DNA of 64,000 nt, taken from assembly GCA_947493945.1 (NCBI GenBank), contig CANLSR010000003.1, positions 124,001 through 188,000 on the forward strand, in the 5' to 3' direction. The notes below the pieces were generated by a model. It was not told the origin of the DNA. It saw only the letters and a list, made by a program, of their open reading frames with translations, and searched no databases. Both the position numbers and the translations under genes were made by a program. Of the stretch, positions 10,363 to 21,667 are shown piece by piece. Numbering within the stretch: the stretch's first letter is position 1; each line of letters begins with the position of its first letter. The DNA is from an uncultured bacterium (GTDB lineage Bacteria > Bacteroidota > Rhodothermia > Rhodothermales > Rubricoccaceae).

Positions 10363-11457
10363 CTAATAGTGTCGGTAGCCGCCGCCCTGGAGCGGGACGC
10401 GATTGCCGTCGGGCAGGCGCAGCACGACGCCCTCGTCGGGCTCCACGATCTGGCCGACGACGGCGTAGGTGTCCTTGGCCAGCTTGGGCGCGTCGGCCTC
10501 CGCCATCGTGAACAGCAGCTCGTAGTCCTCGCCGCCGTAGAGCACGTAGGCCTCGGCGCGGGCGTCGAAGCGCTGGGCCGCGAGCACCGTCTGGACGTGG
10601 ACGGGCAAGAGCCCGCCGTCGATCACCGCGCCAACGGTCCCAGCCTGGCTGAGGTGGTGCGCCTCCGACGCCAGCCCGTCCGACACGTCGATGAGCGACG
10701 TGGGGCGGACGCCGGCCTCGGCCCACGCCTGGACGCGGTCGAGCCGCGCCTGGGGCATCAGCTGGCGCTCGACGATGGTGGCGAACTCGGTCAGGTCCGG
10801 GCGGCTCTCGGCGGCGCCGTCGCCCTCGGACATGGCGTCCTTGCCCGCGATGAGCACCTGGAGACCGGCCGCGGCGCCGCCCAGGTCGCCGGTGACGCAC
10901 AGCAGGTCGCCAGGTTGGGCGCCGGCGCGCGTCACGATCTCGGATTCCATCGCCTCGCCGATGACCGTCACCGACAGCGTCAGCCGGGCCGAGGCCGTCG
11001 TGTCGCCGCCGACGACCGCCAGCCCGTAGCGCTCGCAGGCCTGGGTGATGCCGGTGTAGAGCGTCTCGGCGCCCTCGACGGACAGGTTGTTGGGCAGGCC
11101 CAGCGACACGGTCGCAAAGCGGGGCCGGGCGTTCATGGCCACCACGTCGCTCACGTTGACGGCGATGGCCTTCCAGCCCAGCGCCCGCAGCGGCACGTAC
11201 GTCCGGTCGAAGTGGACGCCCTCCACCAAGGCGTCCGTCGTGACCACGTGGACGCGGCTGGCGCCGTCCCCGCCGGCGCCGCCGACGCGGTAGACCGCCG
11301 CGTCGTCGCCCATGCCCACGACCAGGTCCCGGCCGCTGGCGGCGTCGCCCAGCGTGGCCGCCAGCCGGTCGATCAGGCCGAACTCGCCGACCTCGGAGAC
11401 GGGCGTAAACCGGAGGTCGCCGTCAGGCAACGGGGCGGACTCGGGGATCTCGGACAT
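10363..11457 (-). CDS. thiL: Thiamine-monophosphate kinase
   Basis: The 364-residue protein phosphorylates thiamine monophosphate to the cofactor thiamine diphosphate using ATP. It shows the PurM/ThiL fold motifs in order: GDDAAVY (about 50), TTDALVEGVHFD, GWKAIAVNVSDVVAMNARP, VVGGDTTAS, SLIDVSDGLASEAHHLS, and YGGEDYELLFT near the C-terminus. The acidic Mg/ATP-binding residues are all visible. I start at MSEIPES (ATG 11457) rather than the longer track ORF. It sits downstream of the TM2 gene on the same strand, with no functional link apparent. Confidence 0.93.
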   Translation of the reverse strand: MSEIPESAPLPDGDLRFTPVSEVGEFGLIDRLAATLGDAASGRDLVVGMGDDAAVYRVGGAGGDGASRVHVVTTDALVEGVHFDRTYVPLRALGWKAIAVNVSDVVAMNARPRFATVSLGLPNNLSVEGAETLYTGITQACERYGLAVVGGDTTASARLTLSVTVIGEAMESEIVTRAGAQPGDLLCVTGDLGGAAAGLQVLIAGKDAMSEGDGAAESRPDLTEFATIVERQLMPQARLDRVQAWAEAGVRPTSLIDVSDGLASEAHHLSQAGTVGAVIDGGLLPVHVQTVLAAQRFDARAEAYVLYGGEDYELLFTMAEADAPKLAKDTYAVVGQIVEPDEGVVLRLPDGNRVPLQGGGYRHY

Positions 11458-11506
11458 AGAGGCAGGGGGTGGCTCCCCTCCCCTACCCGCTCGGCGGCCG
11501 TCCGGT

Positions 11507-12091
11507 TCAGGCCGGCCCCGTCTTCTCCGCCTCGTCAACGGCCCGGCCCCGAGCCGGCCCGGGGCTGATGCGCCGCACGGGGCGCGGAGGGAGCGAGAGC
11601 GTCGCCGGCTCGGGCTCGTACAGCGCCGCAAAGCGGCGGTCGGTCATGAGCACGTACCGAAACGCGTCCACGACGCCGATGACGAACGGGATCATGGTCC
11701 AGCAAAACAGGAGCATGGCCAGGCCCAGCTTCGTCTGGCCGAGGTAGAACCGGTGCCCCCCGACGCCGCCCAGGAAGAGGGCGAGGAGCGTGGCGGCCCC
11801 CTTGCTCTTCTCACCGTGGCCCTGGAGCGCCCGCAGGTCCGGCTGGCGGACGCCGCAGGACGGGCAAATCTCGGCGCGGGCGTCGACCTCCGCCCCGCAC
11901 GCGTAGCAGAACAGGGTCACGGGCGCCGCCGAGACCGGCGACGGCGCGGCGGGGAGCACGCGGGGCTCCTTCCGGCGACGGCGCCTCTTCCTCTTCGGAC
12001 GGCGTGCGGATGGGTCCGGCCCAAAGGCCTGCTCCTCTAGCTCCTCCGACGTGAGGTCGTTGAGGGACTCGTCCCGCTCGAAATCGGTCAT
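11507..12091 (-). CDS. TM2-domain protein with N-terminal zinc ribbon
   Basis: The 194-residue protein has an acidic N-terminus and a run of Arg/Lys (RRPKRKRRRRRK). A four-cysteine ribbon (CYACGAEVDARAEICPSCG, about 63-81) is followed by a TM2 domain of two membrane helices containing GGVGGHRFYLGQTKLG. TM2 proteins are inner-membrane proteins of mostly unknown function. The ATG at 12091 is used; the track start is an upstream GTG. It lies between anmK and thiL on the same strand. Confidence 0.8.
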   Translation of the reverse strand: MTDFERDESLNDLTSEELEEQAFGPDPSARRPKRKRRRRRKEPRVLPAAPSPVSAAPVTLFCYACGAEVDARAEICPSCGVRQPDLRALQGHGEKSKGAATLLALFLGGVGGHRFYLGQTKLGLAMLLFCWTMIPFVIGVVDAFRYVLMTDRRFAALYEPEPATLSLPPRPVRRISPGPARGRAVDEAEKTGPA

Positions 12092-12172
12092 GGACACAGG
12101 GGCAGCGGGTGCAAAAGGTGCTGGGGGATGCCTTCTCCTATTCGGACGCGTCGGGCCCAGGTTGCGCCGGCG

Positions 12173-13324
12173 CTAGGGCAGCGTCAGCGAGCCCTGGAAG
12201 GCCGGGCCGCGGGCGCCCGTCACCGACGGCAGGCCGGTCCGCACGCCGTTGGCCCACTCGTGCGCCAGGACGGCGAACAGGACGGCCTCTTTGGCGTCGG
12301 GGTCGAGGCCGTAGGCCGCCGTCGTCTCGACCGGCGTGGGCGCCAGCGCGTCGGCCAGCGTCGCCATCAGCGTGGGGTTGCGGACGCCGCCGCCCGACGC
12401 GATCACGCGCGCCGGGCCCCCGCCCCACTGGCGGACCGCGGCGGCGACCGTCCGGGCCGTCAGCGCGGTCGCGGTCGCGACCAGGTCCTCCGTGCCCAGG
12501 CCCGACGCCAGCAGGCGATCCGCGAAGTCGGTGCCGAAGTGCTCGCGGCCGGTCGACTTGGGGGGCGGCTGGGCGTAGTACGGGTCAGCGAGCAGTCGGG
12601 TGAGCAGCGTCTCGTCGGGCGTGCCCGCGGCCGCGATCCGGCCGCCCTGATCGTAGGGCAGGTCGGTGAGGCGGCGCACGAGCGCGTCGAGGACCATGTT
12701 GGCCGGCCCGGTGTCGAAGGCGAGGGCGGGGCGTCCGGGCGCGAGCACGGTCACGTTGGCGATGCCGCCCAGGTTGAGCAGCGCGCGCGCCTCGGCGTCG
12801 CTGGCGAACAGCGCGCGGTCGAGGTACGGCGCCAGCGGCGCGGCCTGGCCGCCCAAGGCCAGGTCGCCGGCCCGGAAGTCGGCCACGACGGGCGCGCCCA
12901 GCCGGGCCGCCAGCACGGCGGGGCTGCCGATCTGCAGCGTCGAGCGCGTCGGCACGCCGGCGCAGGGCTCGGGCTCGGGCACGTGCTGGACGGTCTGGCC
13001 GTGGCTGCCGACCAGGTCCAGGGCGGAGGGTTCCAGACCGGCGTCGGCCAGCGCCCGCTCGGCCACGTCGGCAAAGGCGCCGCCCAGGCGCGCGTGGAGC
13101 TGGCTCACCAGCCGCACGTCGGAGGTGGCGACCTCGACGCACGCCGCCAGCGCATCGCGCAACGCGCTGTCGTAGGGCTGGCTGTGGAAGCCCAGCGTCT
13201 CGACCGTCAGCCCGGCGCCGGTGCCCTCCACCCGGACGACGGCCGCGTCGACGCCGTCGAGCGAGGTGCCGCTCATCAGCCCGGCCACGACGCGCGGGCC
13301 GGGCCTCAGCAGGCGCTCCAGCAT
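12173..13324 (-). CDS. anmK: Anhydro-N-acetylmuramic acid kinase
   Basis: The 383-residue protein begins near GLMSGTSLDGVDAAVV, the AnmK ATP/substrate signature, and also contains VGSHGQTVQH, VVADFRAGDLALGGQAAPL, LNLGGIANVTVL and FDTGPANMVLD. It phosphorylates and opens 1,6-anhydroMurNAc released during cell-wall turnover, giving MurNAc-6-phosphate for recycling in the cytoplasm. Its ATG overlaps the stop of the upstream TPR gene by one base (TGATG), indicating translational coupling. No murQ or muramic transporter is in view. Confidence 0.95.
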   Translation of the reverse strand: MLERLLRPGPRVVAGLMSGTSLDGVDAAVVRVEGTGAGLTVETLGFHSQPYDSALRDALAACVEVATSDVRLVSQLHARLGGAFADVAERALADAGLEPSALDLVGSHGQTVQHVPEPEPCAGVPTRSTLQIGSPAVLAARLGAPVVADFRAGDLALGGQAAPLAPYLDRALFASDAEARALLNLGGIANVTVLAPGRPALAFDTGPANMVLDALVRRLTDLPYDQGGRIAAAGTPDETLLTRLLADPYYAQPPPKSTGREHFGTDFADRLLASGLGTEDLVATATALTARTVAAAVRQWGGGPARVIASGGGVRNPTLMATLADALAPTPVETTAAYGLDPDAKEAVLFAVLAHEWANGVRTGLPSVTGARGPAFQGSLTLP

Positions 13325-14169
13325 CACGGGCGCCGCTGGCGGAGCTCGGCGGCGCGCTCCAGCAGCGCATCGGCCTGGTCGGGCTGGCGAGCGGCGAGCG
13401 TCTCGTAGATCAGGGCCGCCTGGGCGTACTGGTTCTGAGCGACGTAGATCTTGGCCAGCGTCTCCGAGGCCACGTCGTCCGTGTCGCCGGCGTCGAGCGA
13501 GACCTTGGGGCCGCGGTAGTCGGGGTCGGGGCGGATCCGGGGCGCGTCTTCGAGCTGGGTGATGAGCGCGTCTAGGTCGTCGGCCGTCGTCGGCGTCGGA
13601 GGCGGCGCAGCGTTCTCGGGGGAGATCACGTCGGGCTCGGCGGTGTCGCCCGGCGGCGGGGTCGGCACGTCGGCCTCGTCGAGCAGGCCCCACCCGGCCC
13701 CGTCCTCGGAGGGCCCGTCGTCTGGCGGCCGGTCCCCCCGGCGCCCGCCGCCAGCCGCGGACGGGCGGCCCTCGGGCGGGAGGATCTCGGCCGGCGAGCT
13801 CGGCCCGCGCCCGTCGGCTGGCGGCGACGGCGGCCGGGCCGGTTGCCGCGACGGGTCCGGCTCGGCGGCCGGAAGGTCGGGCGGCGGCTCCTCGGCCAGC
13901 CGCGTCGCCAGCAGCCGCTCGCGCTCTCGGTAGACGAGCGGGCTCCGGGGCACGAGCGCGGCCGCGCGGCCCCACGACACGATGGCCTCGTCCACGAACC
14001 CCGCCGCCTCCAGCGCCGTCGCCCGGAGCACGTGGGCGGCCGCGTACGTCGGCGCCCCGGCGACCAGCGCCCCGAGGTGCTCGGCCGCTCGGGCCGGGTG
14101 GCCTTCGGCGAGCAGACGGGCCGCCACCTGGATGGCGGGCTCGGGAGGGGTGGGGTCGGTCGGAGTCAT
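13324..14169 (-). CDS. Tetratricopeptide-repeat protein with proline-rich linker
   Basis: The 281-residue protein has TPR-like helices at the N-terminus (VAARLLAEGHPARAAEHLGALVAGAP and a second repeat) and again at the C-terminus (ETLAKIYVAQNQYAQAALIYETLAARQPDQ). They are separated by about 130 residues of Pro/Gly/Asp-rich, probably disordered sequence. No signal peptide is seen, so it is likely a cytoplasmic scaffold or interaction protein. It is coupled to anmK downstream and follows the glycosyltransferase by 37 nt. Confidence 0.65.
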   Translation of the reverse strand: MTPTDPTPPEPAIQVAARLLAEGHPARAAEHLGALVAGAPTYAAAHVLRATALEAAGFVDEAIVSWGRAAALVPRSPLVYRERERLLATRLAEEPPPDLPAAEPDPSRQPARPPSPPADGRGPSSPAEILPPEGRPSAAGGGRRGDRPPDDGPSEDGAGWGLLDEADVPTPPPGDTAEPDVISPENAAPPPTPTTADDLDALITQLEDAPRIRPDPDYRGPKVSLDAGDTDDVASETLAKIYVAQNQYAQAALIYETLAARQPDQADALLERAAELRQRRP

Positions 14170-14185
14170 GGGAGCCGGAGGTGGG

Positions 14186-14193
14186 GCAAGCTA
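14186..14193 (-). promoter_or_regulatory. Putative -7 element TAGCTTGC for the TPR-anmK unit
   Basis: The minus-strand octamer TAGCTTGC lies 17 nt before the TPR gene ATG, inside the short gap after the glycosyltransferase gene, and fits the recurrent TAGCTTnC pattern. Confidence 0.35.
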
Positions 14194-14206
14194 CGCCGGA
14201 GCGCCC

Positions 14207-15709
14207 TCAGGCTTGCGGCGCAACCTCGGCCGGGCGGAAGGAATCGGTCTGTTCCACCCGTTCTTCCGCTGGGCCAGGCGCCGAGCCCCCCCGGAGCCGC
14301 GGGCGGGGGCGCCCCACCGCCACCGCGCCGCCGACGGTCCCGGCCGCCAGCAGGGCCTGAAACGGCACGGCGCCCCACGCGCCCATGAGCGCGACGGCCC
14401 CCAGGCCCAGCACCGAGTACAGCGCCAGCGCCGCCTCGGCCAGGGCCGGCTCGCGTTCGGGCAGGCCGGCCTTGGGCGTCCGCTGGAACGGCGTCTGGTG
14501 CCCCCGGAGCGCCTGGGCCACGGCCACCGCGGCGGGCACCACCAGCACCAGGGGCGCCAGCATGGCGGCGGGGACGCGGGCCCACCGGCGCACCCACCGG
14601 CCCGGGTAGAGGGCGCGGAGCGCGACGACGTGCGCCAGCACCAGCCCCCCCAGCGCGAGGTAGCCGACGTTGAGCAGGGCCAGCCCGCGGCTCGGCCCGA
14701 GCCCCTCCGCCAGCACCACGCCGGCGACCGGGTGGAGCACGACCAGGGCGAGCAGCGACGGCAGGCTGAGCGACAGGGCCACGTGCATCGTGAACGCCAG
14801 CCGCGCGCGCACGGGCAGGCGCGAGCGCCACAGCGTGCCCAGGCGCAGGCGCCCGACCTCGACCAGCCCCTTGGCCCACCGGGCCTGCTGGCGGCGCCAC
14901 GCGCCGACGGTGGCCGGCAGGTCGGCGGGGGCGATTGCGTCCTCGGCCAGCCGCGCCCGCCAGCCCCGCGCCTGGGCACGCAAGGCGAGGTCGGAGTCTT
15001 CGGCCAGCGTCTCGCCCGACCACCCGCCGGCGTCCCGGATGGCCGCCACGCGCCAGGCGCCGCCCGACCCGTTGAACACCAGCGGCAGGCCGGCCCGGTC
15101 GCGACCGGCCTGTTCGACGGCGAAGTGCACGTCCAGCACCGCCGCCTGCGCCTGGGCCAGCGCGCCCGGCCCCGGCCGGTGTGCCCAGCGCGCCTGGACG
15201 AACGCGAGCCCGGGGTCGGCCGCCAGCGGGGCGACGAGTGCCTGGATCAGACCCGGGCCCGGCTGGAAGTCGACGTCGAACACCGCGGCGACGGGCGCCG
15301 AGGTGTGGGCGAGGCCCCAGGCCAGGGCGCCGGCCTTGAACCCGTCGCGGCGGTCGCGGGGCAAGTGGCGCACGCCGCGCCGCTGGGCGCAGAGCCTGGC
15401 GTTGACGCGTCGGGCCTCGGGGGGCGAGTCGTCGAGGAGCTGGATCTCGACGCGGCCGGGGTAGTCGGTCGCGAGCGCGGCGTCGAGGGCGCGGGCCACC
15501 AATGGCGCCGGCTCGTCGTAGACCGGGAGCTGGACCACCACGTCGGGCCACGACGCGCCAGGCGCTGGCGCCGGCAGCGGGCGCGGGGGTCGCGCCAGCC
15601 GGACGACCGCCAGCACGGCGGCGTGGAGCCCCAGGGCGGTCAGGACGAGCGTTGCCGCGGCGTAGCTGGCGACGACGAGCGCCGCCAGCGCGTGGAGGAG
15701 CGCCGTCAC
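14207..15709 (-). CDS. Membrane-bound family 2 glycosyltransferase
   Basis: The 500-residue protein has an N-terminal membrane helix and a GT2 catalytic domain. Visible motifs are VVVQLPVYDEP, LLDDSPPEA, VAAVFDVDFQPGP, ETLAEDSDLALRAQARG and RRQQARWAKGL, equivalent to the D, DxD, ED and QxxRW motifs of processive cellulose-synthase-like enzymes. At least four C-terminal membrane helices follow. It probably adds or polymerises sugars at the inner membrane from a nucleotide sugar; the product is unknown. Translation starts at GTG, overlapping the lptE stop by four bases (GTGA), so the two are coupled. Confidence 0.88.
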   Translation of the reverse strand: MTALLHALAALVVASYAAATLVLTALGLHAAVLAVVRLARPPRPLPAPAPGASWPDVVVQLPVYDEPAPLVARALDAALATDYPGRVEIQLLDDSPPEARRVNARLCAQRRGVRHLPRDRRDGFKAGALAWGLAHTSAPVAAVFDVDFQPGPGLIQALVAPLAADPGLAFVQARWAHRPGPGALAQAQAAVLDVHFAVEQAGRDRAGLPLVFNGSGGAWRVAAIRDAGGWSGETLAEDSDLALRAQARGWRARLAEDAIAPADLPATVGAWRRQQARWAKGLVEVGRLRLGTLWRSRLPVRARLAFTMHVALSLSLPSLLALVVLHPVAGVVLAEGLGPSRGLALLNVGYLALGGLVLAHVVALRALYPGRWVRRWARVPAAMLAPLVLVVPAAVAVAQALRGHQTPFQRTPKAGLPEREPALAEAALALYSVLGLGAVALMGAWGAVPFQALLAAGTVGGAVAVGRPRPRLRGGSAPGPAEERVEQTDSFRPAEVAPQA

Positions 15710-16262
15710 CAGTCGGAGGTGGCGGCGGTAAAGGCGTCGCGCGCGATCTGCTCCAGCACCGCCGCCGCCGCGTCGGCTTGGCCTTGGAGCCCCGCCGAGG
15801 GCACGTAGTCCTCGCTGGCGGTGAACGTGCGCGCGAGCAGCTCGCCGGGCTCGACGCGGTCCTCGACCACAACCCGAACCGCCAGGCTGACGCGGTTGAG
15901 CGAGGCCAGGTTGTCGTCGCTGGTGACGGCCGCCGGGGCGATCGAGAACTGCTCGATGGTGGCGCGGACCACGGCGTCCGCCTCGGCCTCGTCGGGCTCG
16001 AGCGACAGCCGCGAGCGGTCGGCAAAGCGCTCCACGAGCGCGTCGGTCAGCAGCCGGTCCATCGCGGGCGGCCCGCCCGTCGACCGGTCCTCCACGAGCG
16101 GCACGGCGACGGTCTGGAGCCGCGCCGGGATGGTGGCGCCGGAGAACGAGTACACGCCGCAGCTCTGGAGCAGACCGGCGAGAGGAACCAGGAAGCAGCA
16201 GAAGGCGGCCACGCGACGCGCGACCCGCCCCCGGCCCCTCCCGATTCCTGATTCCTGAGCCC

Positions 16263-16266
<4 letters not shown>
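15706..16266 (-). CDS. LptE-family LPS-assembly lipoprotein
   Basis: The 186-residue protein has a basic N-terminus, a hydrophobic segment and a lipobox ending LLQSC. The text CGVYSFSGATIPARLQTVAVPLVEDRS follows, the start typical of Bacteroidota LptE-like proteins. It is probably anchored in the outer membrane and plugs the LptD barrel that inserts lipopolysaccharide. It is the middle gene of the activator-lptE-glycosyltransferase overlap series: its ATG overlaps the activator stop by four bases. Confidence 0.8.
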
Positions 16267-17558
<1,292 letters not shown>

Positions 17559-17580
17559 GCCGTCGTGTCGGGTGGGGCCG

Positions 17581-17588
17581 GCAAACTA
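17581..17588 (-). promoter_or_regulatory. Putative -7 element TAGTTTGC for the activator-lptE unit
   Basis: The minus-strand octamer lies 23 nt before the activator ATG, in the 71-nt gap after miaB. It resembles TAnnTTTG if one spacer base is dropped. Confidence 0.35.
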
Positions 17589-17629
17589 CCCCGCCGGCAC
17601 GGACCCGGGCGACGGGCGAACCCCGAGCC

Positions 17630-19150
<1,521 letters not shown>

Positions 19151-19171
19151 GGTGGGGCTCGGGCGCGGACG

Positions 19172-19179
19172 GGAAGCTA
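19172..19179 (-). promoter_or_regulatory. Putative -7 element TAGCTTCC for miaB
   Basis: The minus-strand octamer TAGCTTCC is 22 nt before the miaB ATG and identical to the element in front of atpD. Confidence 0.4.
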
Positions 19180-19338
19180 CGAGACGGCCCAAACGCACCG
19201 CTGCCCGCTCGGCACGGGGCCGGGCGGGCAGCGACATCTACCAAACGGGGCGAGCAGGGGGCGGTGGCGGGACGTGATCGCCGGACGGGACCCCGGGGCT
19301 CGGCCTCATACGGGCACAGATAGAAACCGTAGCGCGGA

Positions 19339-19443
19339 CTAAAACATGGCCAATCCGATAAGGGCCGCCGAGACGGCGCCGAGCCGGACCAGGAGGGCGG
19401 CGGGGCTGGCGATGCGACGGGCGGACAGCGGGAGGGCGTTCAT
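19339..19443 (-). CDS. Possible 34-residue membrane peptide
   Basis: A short ORF encodes a peptide with two arginines followed by a hydrophobic run (LLVRLGAVSAALIGLAMF) that could span a membrane once. Its third codon positions are as GC-rich as real genes nearby. It stands alone between miaB and ribE. I do not recognise it, and it could be chance. Confidence 0.3.
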   Translation of the reverse strand: MNALPLSARRIASPAALLVRLGAVSAALIGLAMF

Positions 19444-19569
19444 AGAAGGGACTGCAAGTGGATGCCCGTCCCTTTCCACGATCCGTGCCAAGGGGCGCCT
19501 CCGACCAGAGTGGCAGGCCTCCATCTGAATCTCACATGCTCTGCCCGAGGGGCGCCTAGTGGAATGCCC

Positions 19570-20208
19570 CTAGCCAACTGCCGCTTCGTCTGCCTTCTCG
19601 GGGTTCCCCTCACGACGGTTTGTCCGCGTGGCACGGAGCACGTACTTGCCCACCAGGTCGAACTCCAGATCCACGCGGTCGCCCACGGCCCAGCGCTGGG
19701 CCGTGGTGTGGTCCCAGGTGTGGGGGATGATCGCCAGCGCGAACGTGCCGGGCGGCTCGTCCAGCCGAGCCACAGTCAGCGAGATGCCGTCGACGGTGAC
19801 GCTGCCGCGCGGGATGAGGTAGTGGGCGTGGTCGCGCGGGTAGCGGACCCAGACCAGGTGCGAGTCGTCCAGGCCGTCGATCCGCTCGACGGTGCCCGTC
19901 GCGTCGACGTGGCCCTGGACGAGGTGGCCGTCCAGGCGGTCGCCGAGGACCATGGCGCGCTCCAGGTTGACGCCGTCGCCCCGCTGGCGGTCGCCGAGGG
20001 CGGTCTTGGACAGCGTCTCCTCGACGGCCACGGCCTCGAAGGCGTCGGCGTCTCGGGCCACGACGGTGAGGCAGACGCCGTCGACGGCCACGCTCTCGTC
20101 CACCGCCAGTTGGTCGGCGAACGAGCACGCCAGTCGGAGCCGCCGCCCGCCCTGCAGCGGCGTCATGTCGGCGACGGTGCCGACCTCTTCGATGATCCCT
20201 GTAAACAT
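19570..20208 (-). CDS. ribE: Riboflavin synthase
   Basis: The 212-residue protein begins with MFTGIIEEVG, the hallmark of riboflavin synthase alpha chains. It contains two similar lumazine-binding halves, each with a VDGVCLTV or VDGISLTV motif; NLERAMVLGDRLDGHLVQGHVDATG lies between them. It converts two 6,7-dimethyl-8-ribityllumazine molecules to riboflavin plus the pyrimidinedione. The gene follows ribD by 65 nt. No FMN riboswitch consensus is visible upstream of ribD. Confidence 0.95.
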   Translation of the reverse strand: MFTGIIEEVGTVADMTPLQGGRRLRLACSFADQLAVDESVAVDGVCLTVVARDADAFEAVAVEETLSKTALGDRQRGDGVNLERAMVLGDRLDGHLVQGHVDATGTVERIDGLDDSHLVWVRYPRDHAHYLIPRGSVTVDGISLTVARLDEPPGTFALAIIPHTWDHTTAQRWAVGDRVDLEFDLVGKYVLRATRTNRREGNPEKADEAAVG

Positions 20209-20273
20209 GTCTGTCGTGTTGGAGAAGGCCTTGGACCGTTTCCGACAGGGTGGAGATCCGCCGTCGTGGGACC

Positions 20274-21425
20274 TTACACCTCGCGGCGGTAGCCGACCAA
20301 GAGCGCGTCCGGCCCGATGGTTTCCCACCGCGACTCGACGAACCCGAGCGCGTCGGCCATCCGCTCCGTTCCCAAGTCGCCCAGCGCCGGCGTTCCCGAA
20401 CCGGCGACCTTGGGCGCGACGAACCACCAGACGCGGTCGACGAGGTCGGCCGCCAGCAGCGCGGTGGCCAGGCCCGGCCCGGCCTCGACCAGCAGCGACT
20501 GGATAGGCCGAACGCCGGCAGGCATTTCGTCCCCGCGTCCCAAGCGGTCCAGGACTGCGCCCAGGTCGAGATGGTCGTCGCGTAGTGGCGCAGTCCACAC
20601 CGCCCCGCCCCGCTGGCGGAGGGCGTCGGCGTAGGCCGGATCGGCGTCTTGGGCGACGACCGCCAGCGTGGGCGCGGCGCCGTCGGTGAACAGGGACAGA
20701 TCTGGCGACAGCGATCCAGTGCGGTCGAGAACCACGCGGAGCGGCTGAAGCTGGCCGTCGGCGAGCGGGACGGATCTCACGGTCAACGCCGGGTCGTCGG
20801 CGCGGGCGGTGCCGGCGCCGACCAGCACGGCGTCGGTCTCGGCGCGCAGGCGGTGGACGCGCGCCCGCGACTCGGGCGACGACACCCAGCGGCTGTCGCC
20901 CGTGGACGTCGCCACTTGGCCGTCCAGCGTGGCCGCCAGCTTCAACGTCACCAGCGGCCGGCCGGTCACGACGTGCGTGCGGAACGCCTCGTTAAAGCGC
21001 CGCGCCGGGTTGCCGCGCACGCCGACCGTCACGTCCACGTCCGCCTGGCGCAGCCGGGCGATGCCACGTCCGGCGACGGCAGGAAACGGATCTTCCTGGG
21101 CGATCACCACGCGCGGGATGCCGCGTCGCACAATCAGATCGGCACAGGGCGGCGTCTTGCCGGTGTGGCTGCACGGCTCCAGCGTGACCACCATCGTGGC
21201 CCGGTCCAGCTCGTCGCCGTGCCCGTTCCGCTCGGCGTCGCGGACCGCCCAGACCTCGGCGTGAGGCCCGCCCCACTGTCCGTGCCAGCCCTCGCCCCAG
21301 GTCTCGCCGTCGGGGCCGAGCAGGACGGCGCCGACCGTCGGGTTGGGGCTGACCGCGCCGGCCCCGCGCGTGGCGAGCGCGAGCGCGCGGTCCATGGCGG
21401 CGTCGAGTTGGGCGGGCGACATCAT
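20274..21425 (-). CDS. ribD: Bifunctional riboflavin deaminase/reductase RibD
   Basis: The 383-residue protein has an N-terminal deaminase domain with the zinc-binding PHAEVWA and EPCSHTGKTPPC motifs (about 55-90). A C-terminal reductase domain follows (LVTLKLAATLDGQVATSTGDSRWVSSPESR; LLVEAGPGLATALL). It performs steps two and three of riboflavin synthesis in the cytoplasm. Translation begins at ATG 21425 or at the next Met codon at 21422. It is divergent from the DegP-type protease gene, with a 242-nt gap containing several unpaired CGCTGGCG and CGCCAGCG boxes. Confidence 0.95.
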   Translation of the reverse strand: MMSPAQLDAAMDRALALATRGAGAVSPNPTVGAVLLGPDGETWGEGWHGQWGGPHAEVWAVRDAERNGHGDELDRATMVVTLEPCSHTGKTPPCADLIVRRGIPRVVIAQEDPFPAVAGRGIARLRQADVDVTVGVRGNPARRFNEAFRTHVVTGRPLVTLKLAATLDGQVATSTGDSRWVSSPESRARVHRLRAETDAVLVGAGTARADDPALTVRSVPLADGQLQPLRVVLDRTGSLSPDLSLFTDGAAPTLAVVAQDADPAYADALRQRGGAVWTAPLRDDHLDLGAVLDRLGRGDEMPAGVRPIQSLLVEAGPGLATALLAADLVDRVWWFVAPKVAGSGTPALGDLGTERMADALGFVESRWETIGPDALLVGYRREV

Positions 21426-21667
21426 GCGGGTCCGACTCGCCAGCGGCGTCCGCGTTCGCGCCGCGCGCTGGCGCCGCGCGCTGGCGCTCGTTTCGCGCGG
21501 GCCGCTGCGTCCGGTTCCCCGCCCGCTCCCGGCGCCGACGCCCCCCGCCAGCGGCCGGCGGGCACGAGCGGCGCGCGACGCCCGTTCTTTCGCCGGTTCT
21601 CCGGGCGGGCCGGGCAACCCCGCCCGACGCCCGCCGTTGTTTCTGCACAGACCCACGCGTTTTTACT

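Noticed and set aside
21426-21667. FMN riboswitch upstream of ribD
   Set aside because: No RFN consensus is visible on the ribD strand in this gap.
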